A DNA stretch of 64,000 nt from Candidatus Aenigmatarchaeota archaeon (GCA_018920255.1 JAHLMR010000001.1:23583-87582), one strand, 5' to 3'. Counted from the stretch's first letter, positions 1 through 8,185 are shown. The notes: a model not told the origin generated them from the sequence alone. Numbers and translations: made by a program.

Positions 1-35
1 GAAATAGATTTAATTTTTTCCTTTTCTTTTCCCAT
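1..35 (-). CDS. Start of a gene cut by the window edge
   Basis: An ATG at 35..33 on the minus strand opens a frame that runs off the window. Only eleven codons are visible, and they are rich in Lys and Glu. A GGTGA motif a few bases upstream (minus strand) fits the ribosome-binding pattern used elsewhere here. The gene would be translated just after the RPA gene on the same strand, so the two are probably co-transcribed. Nothing can be said about function. Confidence 0.4.
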   Translation of the reverse strand, partial: MGKEKEKIKSI

Positions 36-40
36 TTTTC

Positions 41-1021
41 TCACCCTTTAATTATATTATTTAATAATTCCTCTATTTCCTTTTGAACATTAACTTCTTC
101 AACATTTGTTACAATAAATTCCATTCTATCATAAAACTTATTTTTTCTTACCCTACCTTGAATAATAAATTCTTTTCCAAGAATATTTTTCACTATTTTT
201 AAAATACCTTCTGCACCTTTTATATAAGCATCTTCTACGCTATTTAAATTAATAATTTTAAGTGCAGGTTTTGTAAAGAAAATAGCTCTCATATTATCAG
301 TTCCATCATCTATAACTCCAGATATAAAAATTGATTTTTCAGGAATAACTTCTCCATGAATTTTACAAATATATTTTTCATTAGATACCCTAACTCTACT
401 TCTACAGTTTGGACACGCATAATAAAAAGGTTCTATTTCAAACATTTGAACAAGCGCAGCCCTAACTTTTACAAGCTCATTTTCCTTTATTTGACATAAT
501 TTAATTTTTGGTACTTCTAACTTAATTTCAGGAATTTCTTCATCAGTGTGTTCTATTATTGTGTTTTTTGTTATTCTTATTTCAACCCTTCCTTTTCCAT
601 CATCTTTTGTAAATGCTTTTTCTATTTTTATTTTGTCGCCAACTTTAATTCCATTTAAAATCTCTATTTGATCATTCCATGCAACAAGCCTTATTTTTCC
701 AGTTTTATCTCCTAAAATCATATATTGCACTTTACCAACCTTACCATTTTTATTATATTCTTTAGGTTCGCTTATAGATAAAACTCTTGCAACTAAATTT
801 AAGTTATTTATTCCAGAAATAATATTTTTAATTTCTATTTTTGATTTTGGTTGTTCTTTTATATTAAGCCCCAATTCATTTGCAACAATATATGCAGCAC
901 CTTCCCTGGTAACCATAAAAGAAAGTTTCTCTTGTGTTTCAGAAATTTTTTTATCAATTTCTTCTTCAGAAAGTCCAGTTTTTTCTTTAATATTTTGTAT
1001 AATTTCATCTATTTTTGACAT
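41..1021 (-). CDS. rpa: Replication protein A-like single-stranded DNA-binding protein
   Basis: Archaeal RPA-type protein of 326 residues that should coat single-stranded DNA in replication and repair. The N-terminal 50 residues form the helical segment common in archaeal RPAs. An OB-fold follows at about 65-155, with the pattern of residues 97-125 (strand, DKTG turn, strand). A zinc-binding stretch has CPNC at 203-206, Cys219 and His222, inside a C-terminal OB-fold. The overall order OB, zinc finger/OB matches euryarchaeal RPA41-type proteins. The gene lies near a histone and an Orc1/Cdc6-like gene, so this end of the window is rich in chromosome-maintenance functions. The family call is confident; the exact RPA subclass is less so. 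Confidence 0.85.
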   Translation of the reverse strand: MSKIDEIIQNIKEKTGLSEEEIDKKISETQEKLSFMVTREGAAYIVANELGLNIKEQPKSKIEIKNIISGINNLNLVARVLSISEPKEYNKNGKVGKVQYMILGDKTGKIRLVAWNDQIEILNGIKVGDKIKIEKAFTKDDGKGRVEIRITKNTIIEHTDEEIPEIKLEVPKIKLCQIKENELVKVRAALVQMFEIEPFYYACPNCRSRVRVSNEKYICKIHGEVIPEKSIFISGVIDDGTDNMRAIFFTKPALKIINLNSVEDAYIKGAEGILKIVKNILGKEFIIQGRVRKNKFYDRMEFIVTNVEEVNVQKEIEELLNNIIKG

Positions 1022-1075
1022 AAAATTTATTATAATATTAAACTTTATATTATTTGCTTATGACATTAGTTGTAA

Positions 1076-1282
1076 CTATTCTAGAATTTTTTTTCTAACA
1101 TTAATAATATCTTCTTTTTTTACTATTTTTCTATTATTTTTAAGAGCGTTTGCATATGCTTCGCAAGATATATCAAAAATAATCTTTTCAAGCAATTCTG
1201 CAAATTTTAAGGTAGCACTATTACTTACACGCATACCTGTCTTTGAAAGTATTTTTTTTGAAATATTTGTACTAATTATCAT
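1076..1282 (-). CDS. Archaeal histone
   Basis: This 68-residue protein has the size and pattern of a single archaeal histone fold that dimerises and wraps DNA. A short first helix ends near the RVS motif (residues 18-20). A long amphipathic central helix spans about 22-46. Then comes the loop-2 region NNRKIVKKEDI, equivalent to the RKTIKAEDI region of HMf histones, and the last helix. Basic residues sit at the positions expected to touch DNA. No tail extension is present. It is transcribed in the same direction as RPA, 54 bp upstream of it. Confidence 0.85.
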   Translation of the reverse strand: MIISTNISKKILSKTGMRVSNSATLKFAELLEKIIFDISCEAYANALKNNRKIVKKEDIINVRKKILE

Positions 1283-1544
1283 AATTAATTCTTTAAACCT
1301 TATTAAATATAAAACTTTGTGAAAAAATACTTTTGTTATACTTTAAAAAATATATTTTTTAAAAAATATTACAAAAAAAATTTATTTTATAAAAACTATT
1401 ATAAAATATTTTTTTTATTATATATATTATTAAAGATATGTTTTTTTAAGTTATTCGTGAGACATATACTTTAAAATATATTTTATAGAATATATAAATA
1501 TGCTTAAATATAGGTTATTACAAAATTTTTATAGGTGAAATAGC
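1283..1544. other. Very AT-rich intergenic region between histone and regulator
   Basis: These 262 bases between divergent genes consist mostly of A/T runs and short palindromes, with hardly any G or C from about 1340 to 1440. The region must contain the promoters of the histone gene (minus) and the GTG-started regulator (plus). A 21-base sequence at 1473-1493 recurs exactly at 2521-2541. No ORF or RNA gene is visible. It could serve as a DNA-unwinding element, but no origin recognition boxes were identified by eye. Confidence 0.4.
1473..1493 (+). repeat. 21-bp AT-rich direct repeat, copy 1
   Basis: This 21-base sequence, ending in TATAGAATAT, is identical to bases 2521-2541. It lies about 50 bp before the GTG of the winged-helix gene, where a promoter would be expected, so it may include a TATA-like element. 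In such AT-rich DNA a long exact match is less surprising than usual, but the shared TAGAA core is not simple low complexity. Confidence 0.5.
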
Positions 1545-1886
1545 GTGAAAGAAGAAGAAAAAGCAAAAAAAATTTTAGAATCAATTTTTTTACATCCAAA
1601 ACCTGTTAAAATGTTAATTGTAATGAGAAATAATAATTTAAAATATGCAACTCAAATTATGAAGGCCGTGGATTGTACATATTCTCATACTGTTAAAACA
1701 TTAGAACTTTTTAGAAAATTTGGGTTAGTAGAATTTAATAAAAAAGGTAGAATAAAATATCTTAAACTAACTTCAGATGGAGAAGAATTAGCACTAAGTT
1801 TTGAAGGTATTGTTAATAAATTAGGAAAAATTTCAAACAATTTTAAAGAGATTCAAGTAAAAGAACAAAGGGCAGCAAAAAAGTAA
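1545..1886 (+). CDS. Winged-helix DNA-binding protein
   Basis: This 113-residue protein is a compact winged helix-turn-helix. Residues 20-60 give helix, turn and recognition helix (the latter around CTYSHTVKTLELFRKFG). The wing is KKGRIKYLKLTSDGEELA. The pattern resembles small archaeal MarR/ArsR-like regulators, and a basic, Ala-rich tail follows. The start is GTG at 1545, chosen because GGTGA lies at 1534-1538. No ligand-binding domain is present. The target is unknown; an autoregulatory site could lie in the AT-rich upstream region. Confidence 0.7.
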   Translation: MKEEEKAKKILESIFLHPKPVKMLIVMRNNNLKYATQIMKAVDCTYSHTVKTLELFRKFGLVEFNKKGRIKYLKLTSDGEELALSFEGIVNKLGKISNNFKEIQVKEQRAAKK

Positions 1887-1897
1887 GGACACTTAAT
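1887..1897 (+). repeat. GGACACTTAAT repeat, copy 1
   Basis: GGACACTTAAT directly follows the stop codon of the winged-helix gene and recurs at 2010-2020, just before the next gene, with similar downstream bases (AT and ATCTTA/ATCTTT). Spacing is 123 bp. The two copies flank the 154-bp gap between two putative DNA-binding proteins and could be operator sites. Confidence 0.4.
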
Positions 1898-2009
1898 ATT
1901 AATCTTTAACTTCTTAAAAAATTGTTTATCATATAATGAAGATCATTTTCAGAGAGAAGTAAATACTGTACATATCTGTAAAATTAAGTTTTTGCATAAA
2001 TTTAAATAT

Positions 2010-2020
2010 GGACACTTAAT
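2010..2020 (+). repeat. GGACACTTAAT repeat, copy 2
   Basis: This is the second copy of the 11-base motif. It lies 20 bp before the ATG at 2041 and just after a TATA-like stretch (AAATTTAAATAT, about 1997-2009). A protein bound here would block transcription start of the downstream gene, which is what an operator would do. This is inference from position alone. Confidence 0.4.
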
Positions 2021-2040
2021 AATTATCTTATAGGATAAGT

Positions 2041-2379
2041 ATGAAAGAACTTATAACTTGGCTTTATGGAAAAAGTTCAAAGAATGCTCATATTAGACAA
2101 ATGGCAGAAAAATTAATTTTATTACTTCATCAAAATGGTTCCATGGAATATAAAATGCTCTGTTCTGAGTTAGGTATAGGTTTTGATAAATATAAAAAGC
2201 CAAAGAGAACATTTTATTTTGTTGTAAATCCATTAAAAAAAATACAATTAGTAAAAGAAAAAAGAGTTTATACAGAAGCTGACAGAAAAAGTTATCAAAC
2301 AATTTATTTTCTTGATCCAAAAGCATTTCAAGGATACATGACAAGAATAATAGAAGAAATTTTAGAAGAATTATCTTAA
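2041..2379 (+). CDS. Small protein with predicted winged-helix fold
   Basis: I do not recognise a named family. This 112-residue protein reads as helices at about 14-32 and 36-50, then a basic strand-turn-strand segment (KKPKRTFYFVV, residues 56-66), a helix with IQLVKEKRVY, and a C-terminal acidic helix. This order fits a winged helix with an extended wing. No clear Shine-Dalgarno site precedes the ATG, so it may be leaderless. A transcriptional regulator role is possible but only inferred. Confidence 0.5.
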   Translation: MKELITWLYGKSSKNAHIRQMAEKLILLLHQNGSMEYKMLCSELGIGFDKYKKPKRTFYFVVNPLKKIQLVKEKRVYTEADRKSYQTIYFLDPKAFQGYMTRIIEEILEELS

Positions 2380-2596
2380 TATATTTTATTGTAAAAATTA
2401 TATTTTATAAAAAATTTTTTTAAAAATATTTTTAATTTAAAATATTATAATAAATATATTATAGAAAGAATAAAAAATTTTATATATATTAAAATTATTA
2501 TATTTTATTATATTTTCTACAAAATATATTTTATAGAATATTTAAATAAAATTAACTTACAAAAAAATGTGAGAGTTCATAGGGCGCGTGAAGATT
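2380..2596. other. Extreme AT-rich convergent intergenic region
   Basis: The 217 bases between convergent genes are almost pure A/T for about 180 bases, followed by a short mixed stretch (2570-2590, including GGGCGCGTGA). The region includes the second copy of the 21-bp repeat at 2521-2541. There is no gene to promote on either side, since both neighbours end here, which makes the repeat copy harder to explain as a promoter. No hairpin terminator stands out. Confidence 0.4.
2521..2541 (+). repeat. 21-bp AT-rich direct repeat, copy 2
   Basis: Exact copy of bases 1473-1493 in the same orientation. It sits between the 3' ends of two convergent genes, not upstream of one. Confidence 0.5.
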
Positions 2597-4498
2597 TTAA
2601 GACAATTTTTTAATATTAACAGCAACAATCTTTAAATTTGGAGTAAAACTTTCTTCATCAAATTGTAAAGGAAACAACTTATTTATTAATAGTTTTTCAG
2701 AATGAAAATTTGCACCAATAAACCCTTTAGAAATTTTTTTATCAACTTTTATTTTTCCGCTAACAAACCCAACTTTACTAATAACTCTTATTTTATCATT
2801 ATTTTTTAACTTTAATTTTTTAGCATCTTCTGGATTAATATGAAAAAAAGGACCATCATACATTTTATTTAATATTTTTGATTTAGAAGTTGCTTCGCCT
2901 GTTAAAAATTGAAACTTTGATCTAAAACTAAATAAAATGAAAGGATATTTTTTATTCGAAACCTCTTCTATACCTTCAAAATCTTCTGGTATAAGTTTTT
3001 CATATTTTTTCTTTTTATTTGCATAACATTCTTTTCCATTATAAACTTCATTAGCATTTATATTCATATAATCTGGAATAATATTACAAATTTCGCTGAA
3101 TATTTCCTTTTCATTCTTATAATTAAATTTTTCTGAACCAAATAGTTTAGCAAGATTACAATAAATTTTCCATTCTGGCCAAGATTTTCCTAAAGGTTCT
3201 CTAACCTTTCTAACTAATCTTACAAGTCTTTCACCATTTGTTATAGTTCCATTACGTTCTATAAGCAATGGGGTTGGTAAAATTATTTTTGCAAATCTAG
3301 ATGTTAAATTAAAATAACTATCCATTTGAACTAAAAAAATTTTCTTAAGGTTTTTATGTACTTTATTTAAATCAGGTAAAGATTGAGCAGGATTAAAACC
3401 AGAAATTAAAGCAGTTTTTATTTCTCCAAAACATAAAGCTTCAATTAAATTTAATCCTCTTTCATTGCTTATCTTACATTTCCATTTTTTGCATAAATCC
3501 GGAATACTAAAACTTTGGATAGATGGGCTCACTAACATATCTCCTACGCCCTGTACATTAATTTCACCTCTAGAAGTAAAAATTTTTCCATTTTTTATTA
3601 TACAAAGATTATTTATTGTATGTACATTTTCAATTCCATTTACATGTTGTGTAACACCCATACCATGCATTATACCAAAATTTTTAGATTCTCCAATAAT
3701 TTTTGCTGCTTCTTCAATTTTTTCTTTTTTAATTTTGCATATTTCAGAAGTAGTTTTAATATCATATTTTCTTGTAATCTCTTTTAAAGCTTCTATATTT
3801 ATATCCTTTCTTATTTTTCCACTATCAATTAAAATATTCATTAAACAGTTAAGAATTACAATTTCAGTTCCAGGGAATATTGATAAATGTATATCAGAAT
3901 ATTCGGCTGTTTCAGAAAATAATGGTGCTATAGTTATTATTTTTCCTCCTTTTTTTTTCATTTCTAAAATTCTATTAAAAATAACAGGATAATTAGATGC
4001 AGGATTTGAACCAATTATTAATAAAACATCAGAATTTACTATTTCATTTATAAAATTGGGTATAGCAGATATACCAAAATTATCTTTTAATGCCATTGTT
4101 GTTGGTGCATGACAAAGTCTTGTGCAACAAGAATCAATATTATTTGTTTGAAGTACAACTCTTCCAAATTTTTGAATAATATAATTATCTTCATTTGTTA
4201 TTTTTCCAGAACCAGATAAAAATATTTCATTAGATGAAAGATTTTTTATATTGTTATAAATAAGTTTTAATGCATTTTCCCAAGTAACTTTTTTAACTTT
4301 TCCATTTTTGTTTAAAATTGGTTCTTTTATTCTACCCTCGTCGACAACTTCATTTATAGTTAAACCCTTTATACAAGGTTTACCTTTGCTTACAATATCA
4401 TTATTATCTGGAGAAACTTTTATAATCTTATTTTTTTCCACAAAATATTTTAATCTACAACCAACTCCACAATAAATACAAATACTATTAATTTCCAT
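2597..4498 (-). CDS. fdhA: Formate dehydrogenase-like molybdopterin oxidoreductase, catalytic subunit
   Basis: A 633-residue molybdo/tungsto-bis-pterin oxidoreductase of the FdhA/FdhF type, expected to oxidise formate or reduce CO2. An N-terminal [4Fe-4S] site is formed by Cys7, Cys10, Cys14 and Cys42. The Mo/W ligand region reads TRLCHAPT, with Cys129 followed by His130, as in cysteine-type formate dehydrogenases (selenocysteine in E. coli FdhF). A GMGVTQHVNG segment matches the conserved pterin-binding GMG-TQH region. The C-terminal pterin-binding beta barrel occupies roughly 520-633. The length is close to bare catalytic subunits. No beta subunit, hydrogenase, diaphorase or cofactor-synthesis gene is visible nearby. 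It lies 9 bp downstream of the Orc1/Cdc6-like gene. The physiological substrate remains inferred. Confidence 0.85.
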   Translation of the reverse strand: MEINSICIYCGVGCRLKYFVEKNKIIKVSPDNNDIVSKGKPCIKGLTINEVVDEGRIKEPILNKNGKVKKVTWENALKLIYNNIKNLSSNEIFLSGSGKITNEDNYIIQKFGRVVLQTNNIDSCCTRLCHAPTTMALKDNFGISAIPNFINEIVNSDVLLIIGSNPASNYPVIFNRILEMKKKGGKIITIAPLFSETAEYSDIHLSIFPGTEIVILNCLMNILIDSGKIRKDINIEALKEITRKYDIKTTSEICKIKKEKIEEAAKIIGESKNFGIMHGMGVTQHVNGIENVHTINNLCIIKNGKIFTSRGEINVQGVGDMLVSPSIQSFSIPDLCKKWKCKISNERGLNLIEALCFGEIKTALISGFNPAQSLPDLNKVHKNLKKIFLVQMDSYFNLTSRFAKIILPTPLLIERNGTITNGERLVRLVRKVREPLGKSWPEWKIYCNLAKLFGSEKFNYKNEKEIFSEICNIIPDYMNINANEVYNGKECYANKKKKYEKLIPEDFEGIEEVSNKKYPFILFSFRSKFQFLTGEATSKSKILNKMYDGPFFHINPEDAKKLKLKNNDKIRVISKVGFVSGKIKVDKKISKGFIGANFHSEKLLINKLFPLQFDEESFTPNLKIVAVNIKKLS

Positions 4499-4506
4499 AA
4501 ACTCCC

Positions 4507-5298
4507 CTATTTATGATAAATATCTTTTATTCTTTCTATTGCCTTTAATACGTCGCACATTTCAATTTTTTCAGAATTTCTATTTTCTGCATTTTCAGCA
4601 GAATTTTTTAATAAGAAAAGCCCAACTCTTAAATCACCTATTTCATATGTTTTTCTTACAATTTCTTCAAATGCTTCATATTCAAAACTATTTGGTTTAA
4701 ATGCCATAAATTCTCTTTCTCTTAAAATACCTCTAATTTCTTCAAAATTATATTTTTTAAATTCTATTCTTTCTAGAAGTAATCTTGATAAAAGTCTTTC
4801 ATCTAATCTGATAATATTTTCAGATGTATTTGTTATTAAAATTATTGATTTATATTTTATATCTTCAAGTATTCTATAAATAAAATTCCAATCATGAAGT
4901 CTATCAACTTCATCAAAAGCAAAAACAACACCTTCATAAGTATTTAATTTTTTTATGATAATATCTATAAGTTCCTCAGGATATCTTTCATTCGTTCTTA
5001 TACCAATTTGTTCAGCAACATAATAGATTATTTTATTATTTGTATCATGTTTCCAACAATTTATATAAATAGTTAGATAATTCCCAACATTTTCTTCAAT
5101 CATTTTTCTGAAAATAAATTTTACGCATGCAGTTTTTCCTATTCCAGGACTTCCTGTTATAAGTATATTTCTTCCATTTCTTTTCAATAAAAGAGGTTTA
5201 ATACATTCTGCAATATATTTATGTTCTTCTTCTCTGTATGGAAGTAGTCTTGGAAGGAAACTTGATTCCAAAACCCCAGGATTTATTAAAAGGTTCAT
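4507..5298 (-). CDS. Orc1/Cdc6-like AAA+ ATPase lacking a winged-helix domain
   Basis: This 263-residue AAA+ ATPase starts with the Orc1/Cdc6-type lead-in (LPYREEEHKYIAE). Walker A is GSPGIGKTA (about residues 48-57 from the chosen start). Walker B is VVFAFDEVDRL at about 124-134. A sensor-1-like segment ITNTSENI and an arginine-finger region DERLLSRLL follow. Archaeal Orc1/Cdc6 initiators usually have about 380-420 residues, with a C-terminal winged helix; that domain is absent here. The start is ATG at 5298, preceded by GTGAT, rather than the GTG three codons earlier. It may be a minimal initiator or an Orc-like ATPase with another role. Confidence 0.7.
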   Translation of the reverse strand: MNLLINPGVLESSFLPRLLPYREEEHKYIAECIKPLLLKRNGRNILITGSPGIGKTACVKFIFRKMIEENVGNYLTIYINCWKHDTNNKIIYYVAEQIGIRTNERYPEELIDIIIKKLNTYEGVVFAFDEVDRLHDWNFIYRILEDIKYKSIILITNTSENIIRLDERLLSRLLLERIEFKKYNFEEIRGILREREFMAFKPNSFEYEAFEEIVRKTYEIGDLRVGLFLLKNSAENAENRNSEKIEMCDVLKAIERIKDIYHK

Positions 5299-5397
5299 TA
5301 ATATCACATTTTATTCTAAAACAGGAATATTTTTATAGATTGTCTTTAACCTTTATATTTATAATTTAAAAACTAAAAATTAATAAAAGTGATGTAA

Positions 5398-6876
5398 ATG
5401 ACAGTAATAGAAGAAGTTGAATCAATGGCAAAAAGACGAGGGTTTTTTTGGCCAGCAGCACAAATATATAATCCAGTTTCTGGTTTTTGGAATTATGGGC
5501 CGCTAGGAACAAAACTATTTAACTCTTTAATCTCATTATGGAAAAAATATTGGATTAAAGATGAAGATGCATATGAAATAAATACAACAAATGTTTTACC
5601 TGAAATAGTTTGGATAGCTTCTGGCCATACAGAAGGTTTTAATGACAAACAAACTTTATGTGAAAAGTGTAAAATGAGATGGAGAGCAGATCATTTAATA
5701 GAAGAAAAAATAAAAAATCATCAAAAACTTGAAGGTAAATCTACAGATGAGTTAACAAAAATTATAAGGGAAAATAATATTATTTGTCCAAATTGCGGAG
5801 GAAAACTTTCAGATGTTTTTGTTTTTAACTTAATGTATGATATTAAAGTTAGTCCAACAGGAGATATAAAATGTTATTTAAGACCAGAAACAACTCAATC
5901 ATCAGTAATAGATTTTCAGTATGTATATAAATCACAAAGAGCAAAACTTCCGGTTAAAATAGCGCAAATTGGAAAAAGTTTTAGAAATGAGATTTCACCA
6001 AGACAGTGCCTAATTAGATTAAGAGAATTTTGGATGGCAGAATTTCAAATATTTTTTAATCCAGAAAATACAGAAATAGAAAATTATGAAAAAATAAAAA
6101 ATAAAAAAATAAATATTCTTCCAGCAGAGTTTAGAAAAGAAGGTAAAGAAAAAGAAGTTGAAATAGAAATAGATGAAGCATTAAGAAAAGGTTGGATACC
6201 AAACAAACTTATAGCGTATTATCTTGTAAAGGTAAATGATTTCTTTTTAGATTTAGGATTTGATAAAAAAAGAATAAGGTTTAAAGAATTATTAGATGAA
6301 GAAAAAGCCCATTATTCTAAAAAACATTGGGATTTTGAAGTTTATAGCGAAGATTTTGGTTGGATTGAATGTGTAAATAATGCATGGAGAACAGATTATG
6401 ATTTATCAAGGCATGAAAAATTTTCAAAACAAAAGCTTTCAGTTTTTGAAGATAATAAGCACATTCTTCCACATCTCTATGAGCCCTCTTTCGGTATAGA
6501 TAGAATAATTTTAAATCTACTATTAAATAATTGGCATAATGATGGAAAAAGATGCTGGTTATCTCTTAAACCAAAACTAGCTCCATATATAGCAGCAGTT
6601 TTTCCGCTTGTTAAAAAAGATGGATTAGATACATTTGCAAGAAAAATTTATGAAAATCTTAAGAAAAAATATGATGTAATTTATGATGAATCAGATTCAA
6701 TAGGAAGAAGATATGCAAGAGTTGATGAAATAGGTGTTCCAATTGCAATAACTATAGATTATGATTCATTAAAAAATAATACAGTTACTATAAGAGATAG
6801 AGATACTACAAAACAAGAAAGAATAAAAATTTCTGATATAGAAACTTATATTGAAAAAATTTTAGAAAAAAATTAA
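5398..6876 (+). CDS. glyS: Glycyl-tRNA synthetase, archaeal/eukaryotic alpha2 type
   Basis: A 492-residue class II synthetase that charges tRNA-Gly. The N-terminal block GFFWPAAQIYNPVSGFWNYG (residues 15-34) is the GlyRS signature. Zinc-type cysteines lie at 88, 91, 130 and 133 in the insertion domain. Motif 2 is FRNEISPRQ, around residue 200. Motif 3 is YEPSFGIDR. The C-terminal anticodon-binding domain covers about 380-492. It is shorter than many archaeal homologues. The ATG at 5398 follows GTGATG. The gene is monocistronic and ends against the minus-strand zinc-ribbon gene. Confidence 0.93.
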   Translation: MTVIEEVESMAKRRGFFWPAAQIYNPVSGFWNYGPLGTKLFNSLISLWKKYWIKDEDAYEINTTNVLPEIVWIASGHTEGFNDKQTLCEKCKMRWRADHLIEEKIKNHQKLEGKSTDELTKIIRENNIICPNCGGKLSDVFVFNLMYDIKVSPTGDIKCYLRPETTQSSVIDFQYVYKSQRAKLPVKIAQIGKSFRNEISPRQCLIRLREFWMAEFQIFFNPENTEIENYEKIKNKKINILPAEFRKEGKEKEVEIEIDEALRKGWIPNKLIAYYLVKVNDFFLDLGFDKKRIRFKELLDEEKAHYSKKHWDFEVYSEDFGWIECVNNAWRTDYDLSRHEKFSKQKLSVFEDNKHILPHLYEPSFGIDRIILNLLLNNWHNDGKRCWLSLKPKLAPYIAAVFPLVKKDGLDTFARKIYENLKKKYDVIYDESDSIGRRYARVDEIGVPIAITIDYDSLKNNTVTIRDRDTTKQERIKISDIETYIEKILEKN

Positions 6877-6896
6877 AAGGGGATAAACCCCCAAAA
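6877..6896. terminator. Small GGGG/CCCC hairpin between convergent genes
   Basis: Between the stop of GlyRS and the stop of the minus-strand zinc-ribbon gene lies AAAAGGGG-ATAAA-CCCCC-AAAA. It can form a four-base-pair G/C stem with a five-base loop, flanked by A on both strands. A bidirectional terminator is plausible; the stem is short. Confidence 0.35.
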
Positions 6897-7028
6897 TTAT
6901 CTAAATCTCATTCTAATTTTTCTTCTACAACTGCTACAAATATGTTGTGTTGCCCCATCAAATCTAACTTTTACTAATCTCCCAACTGACTTTACAGATT
7001 CACCACATATATCACATACAGTTTGCAT
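6897..7028 (-). CDS. Tiny zinc-ribbon protein
   Basis: A 43-residue protein with two CxxC pairs (CDIC at 5-8 and CSSC at 31-34) around a basic beta hairpin, ending in a strongly basic tail (RRKIRMRFR). This is a classic single zinc ribbon, like those of small ribosomal or RNA-binding proteins. Its ATG overlaps the stop codon of the CBS-HPF gene by one base (TAATG), so the two are translationally coupled. A ribosome- or RNA-linked role is inferred from this coupling and the basic charge. Confidence 0.75.
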   Translation of the reverse strand: MQTVCDICGESVKSVGRLVKVRFDGATQHICSSCRRKIRMRFR

Positions 7029-8185
7029 TATTCTATTCCTCCTCTTTTTATTTTTATCTGATTTTTTCTCTGTTCATCAGATAAAAGTTTTTTATATTCT
7101 ATTATAATTTTTTCTATTTTATCTAATACTGCTCCAACAGCATCCCTAATATCCCATCCAATATCATGAGCAGAAAACATACCAACTTTAGTCTTTACTT
7201 TTAATCTTATAGAATACTTTATTCTCTTTGGTAACGGTTCTATTTCTCCATATTTTTTAACATGCATATGTACGTACTGTATTTCAAATATTTTATTTAA
7301 TTTAGCTACAGTATCCTCAAGCATTCTGTCAATGGTTGACCGTATAAACTCATCTTCTTCTCCAAGACCAGTTATTTGTAAGTATACTCCCTTCTTTTCA
7401 AACTGAGAAATATACAATTCAAAGATATCTTTCATTGTTACAATTCCAGAAATTTTTTTATCCTTTTCTAGAATTACATAACTAACATTTTTATTAAACA
7501 TTTCAGATATAGCTTCAGATACAGAAATATTTTCATCTACTATTAATGGATTAGTATTCATTATAGTTGATACTGGTATAGACATAAGTCTTTCCATTTC
7601 AGCAGCCATTTCCCAAAAACTCATTTTTTCATGCGATTTAAGGGATTTTAAAAAATCAAAGGATGTTACTATGCCAACTATTTTTTCATTAGAATCTAAA
7701 ACAGGTAAATGAGAAACATCATTTTCTTTCATTATCATTCTTGTTTTTCCTATGCTTGTATCAATAGTTATTGTAATAGGTTTAACAGCAATTTCTGATA
7801 TTTTAGTTTGTCTAAATAATTTTGATCCAGAGATATAATTTATTATTTCTTTCATAGAAATCTTTCCTATAATTTTAGAATTATCAATTACTGGAATGCT
7901 TCTTACACCACTTTTAAATAATATTTTTGCCGCATCCTCTATTTTATCATCAGGTTTTGTATACATCGGTTTTGTTAATATAAATTTAGCTACTGTTGCT
8001 TTATTCGGATCACTAACACCCTTTCTTATTATATCTTTATAAGTTATAATTCCAAAAAATTTTTTATTTTTAATAACAAATGCTTCGTGAATATGATATT
8101 TTTCCATTAATGAAAAAAAGTTTGTAAGTTTATCATCAAAGTTTAGAATAGGCAAGTCTTTTGACATAATATCTTTTACAAGCAT
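7028..8185 (-). CDS. Four-CBS-domain protein with C-terminal HPF/RaiA-like domain
   Basis: This 385-residue protein has four CBS modules (about 1-60, 65-122, 125-190 and 205-262) that usually bind adenine nucleotides. The C-terminal domain, about 268-366, begins LQITGLGEEDEFIR and ends GWDIRDAVGAVLDKIEK. That order and those motifs match the ribosome hibernation fold HPF/RaiA (ITG...; AAIDxxLDKLERQL). I infer a nucleotide-sensing ribosome hibernation or silencing factor. The next gene, overlapping by one base, is a basic zinc ribbon. There is no DNA-binding domain. The HPF assignment rests on visual pattern matching. Confidence 0.75.
   Translation of the reverse strand: MLVKDIMSKDLPILNFDDKLTNFFSLMEKYHIHEAFVIKNKKFFGIITYKDIIRKGVSDPNKATVAKFILTKPMYTKPDDKIEDAAKILFKSGVRSIPVIDNSKIIGKISMKEIINYISGSKLFRQTKISEIAVKPITITIDTSIGKTRMIMKENDVSHLPVLDSNEKIVGIVTSFDFLKSLKSHEKMSFWEMAAEMERLMSIPVSTIMNTNPLIVDENISVSEAISEMFNKNVSYVILEKDKKISGIVTMKDIFELYISQFEKKGVYLQITGLGEEDEFIRSTIDRMLEDTVAKLNKIFEIQYVHMHVKKYGEIEPLPKRIKYSIRLKVKTKVGMFSAHDIGWDIRDAVGAVLDKIEKIIIEYKKLLSDEQRKNQIKIKRGGIE

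Noticed and set aside
2597-4498. Selenocysteine-type formate dehydrogenase
   Set aside because: The ligand position reads Cys (TRLCHAP); no in-frame TGA occurs there.
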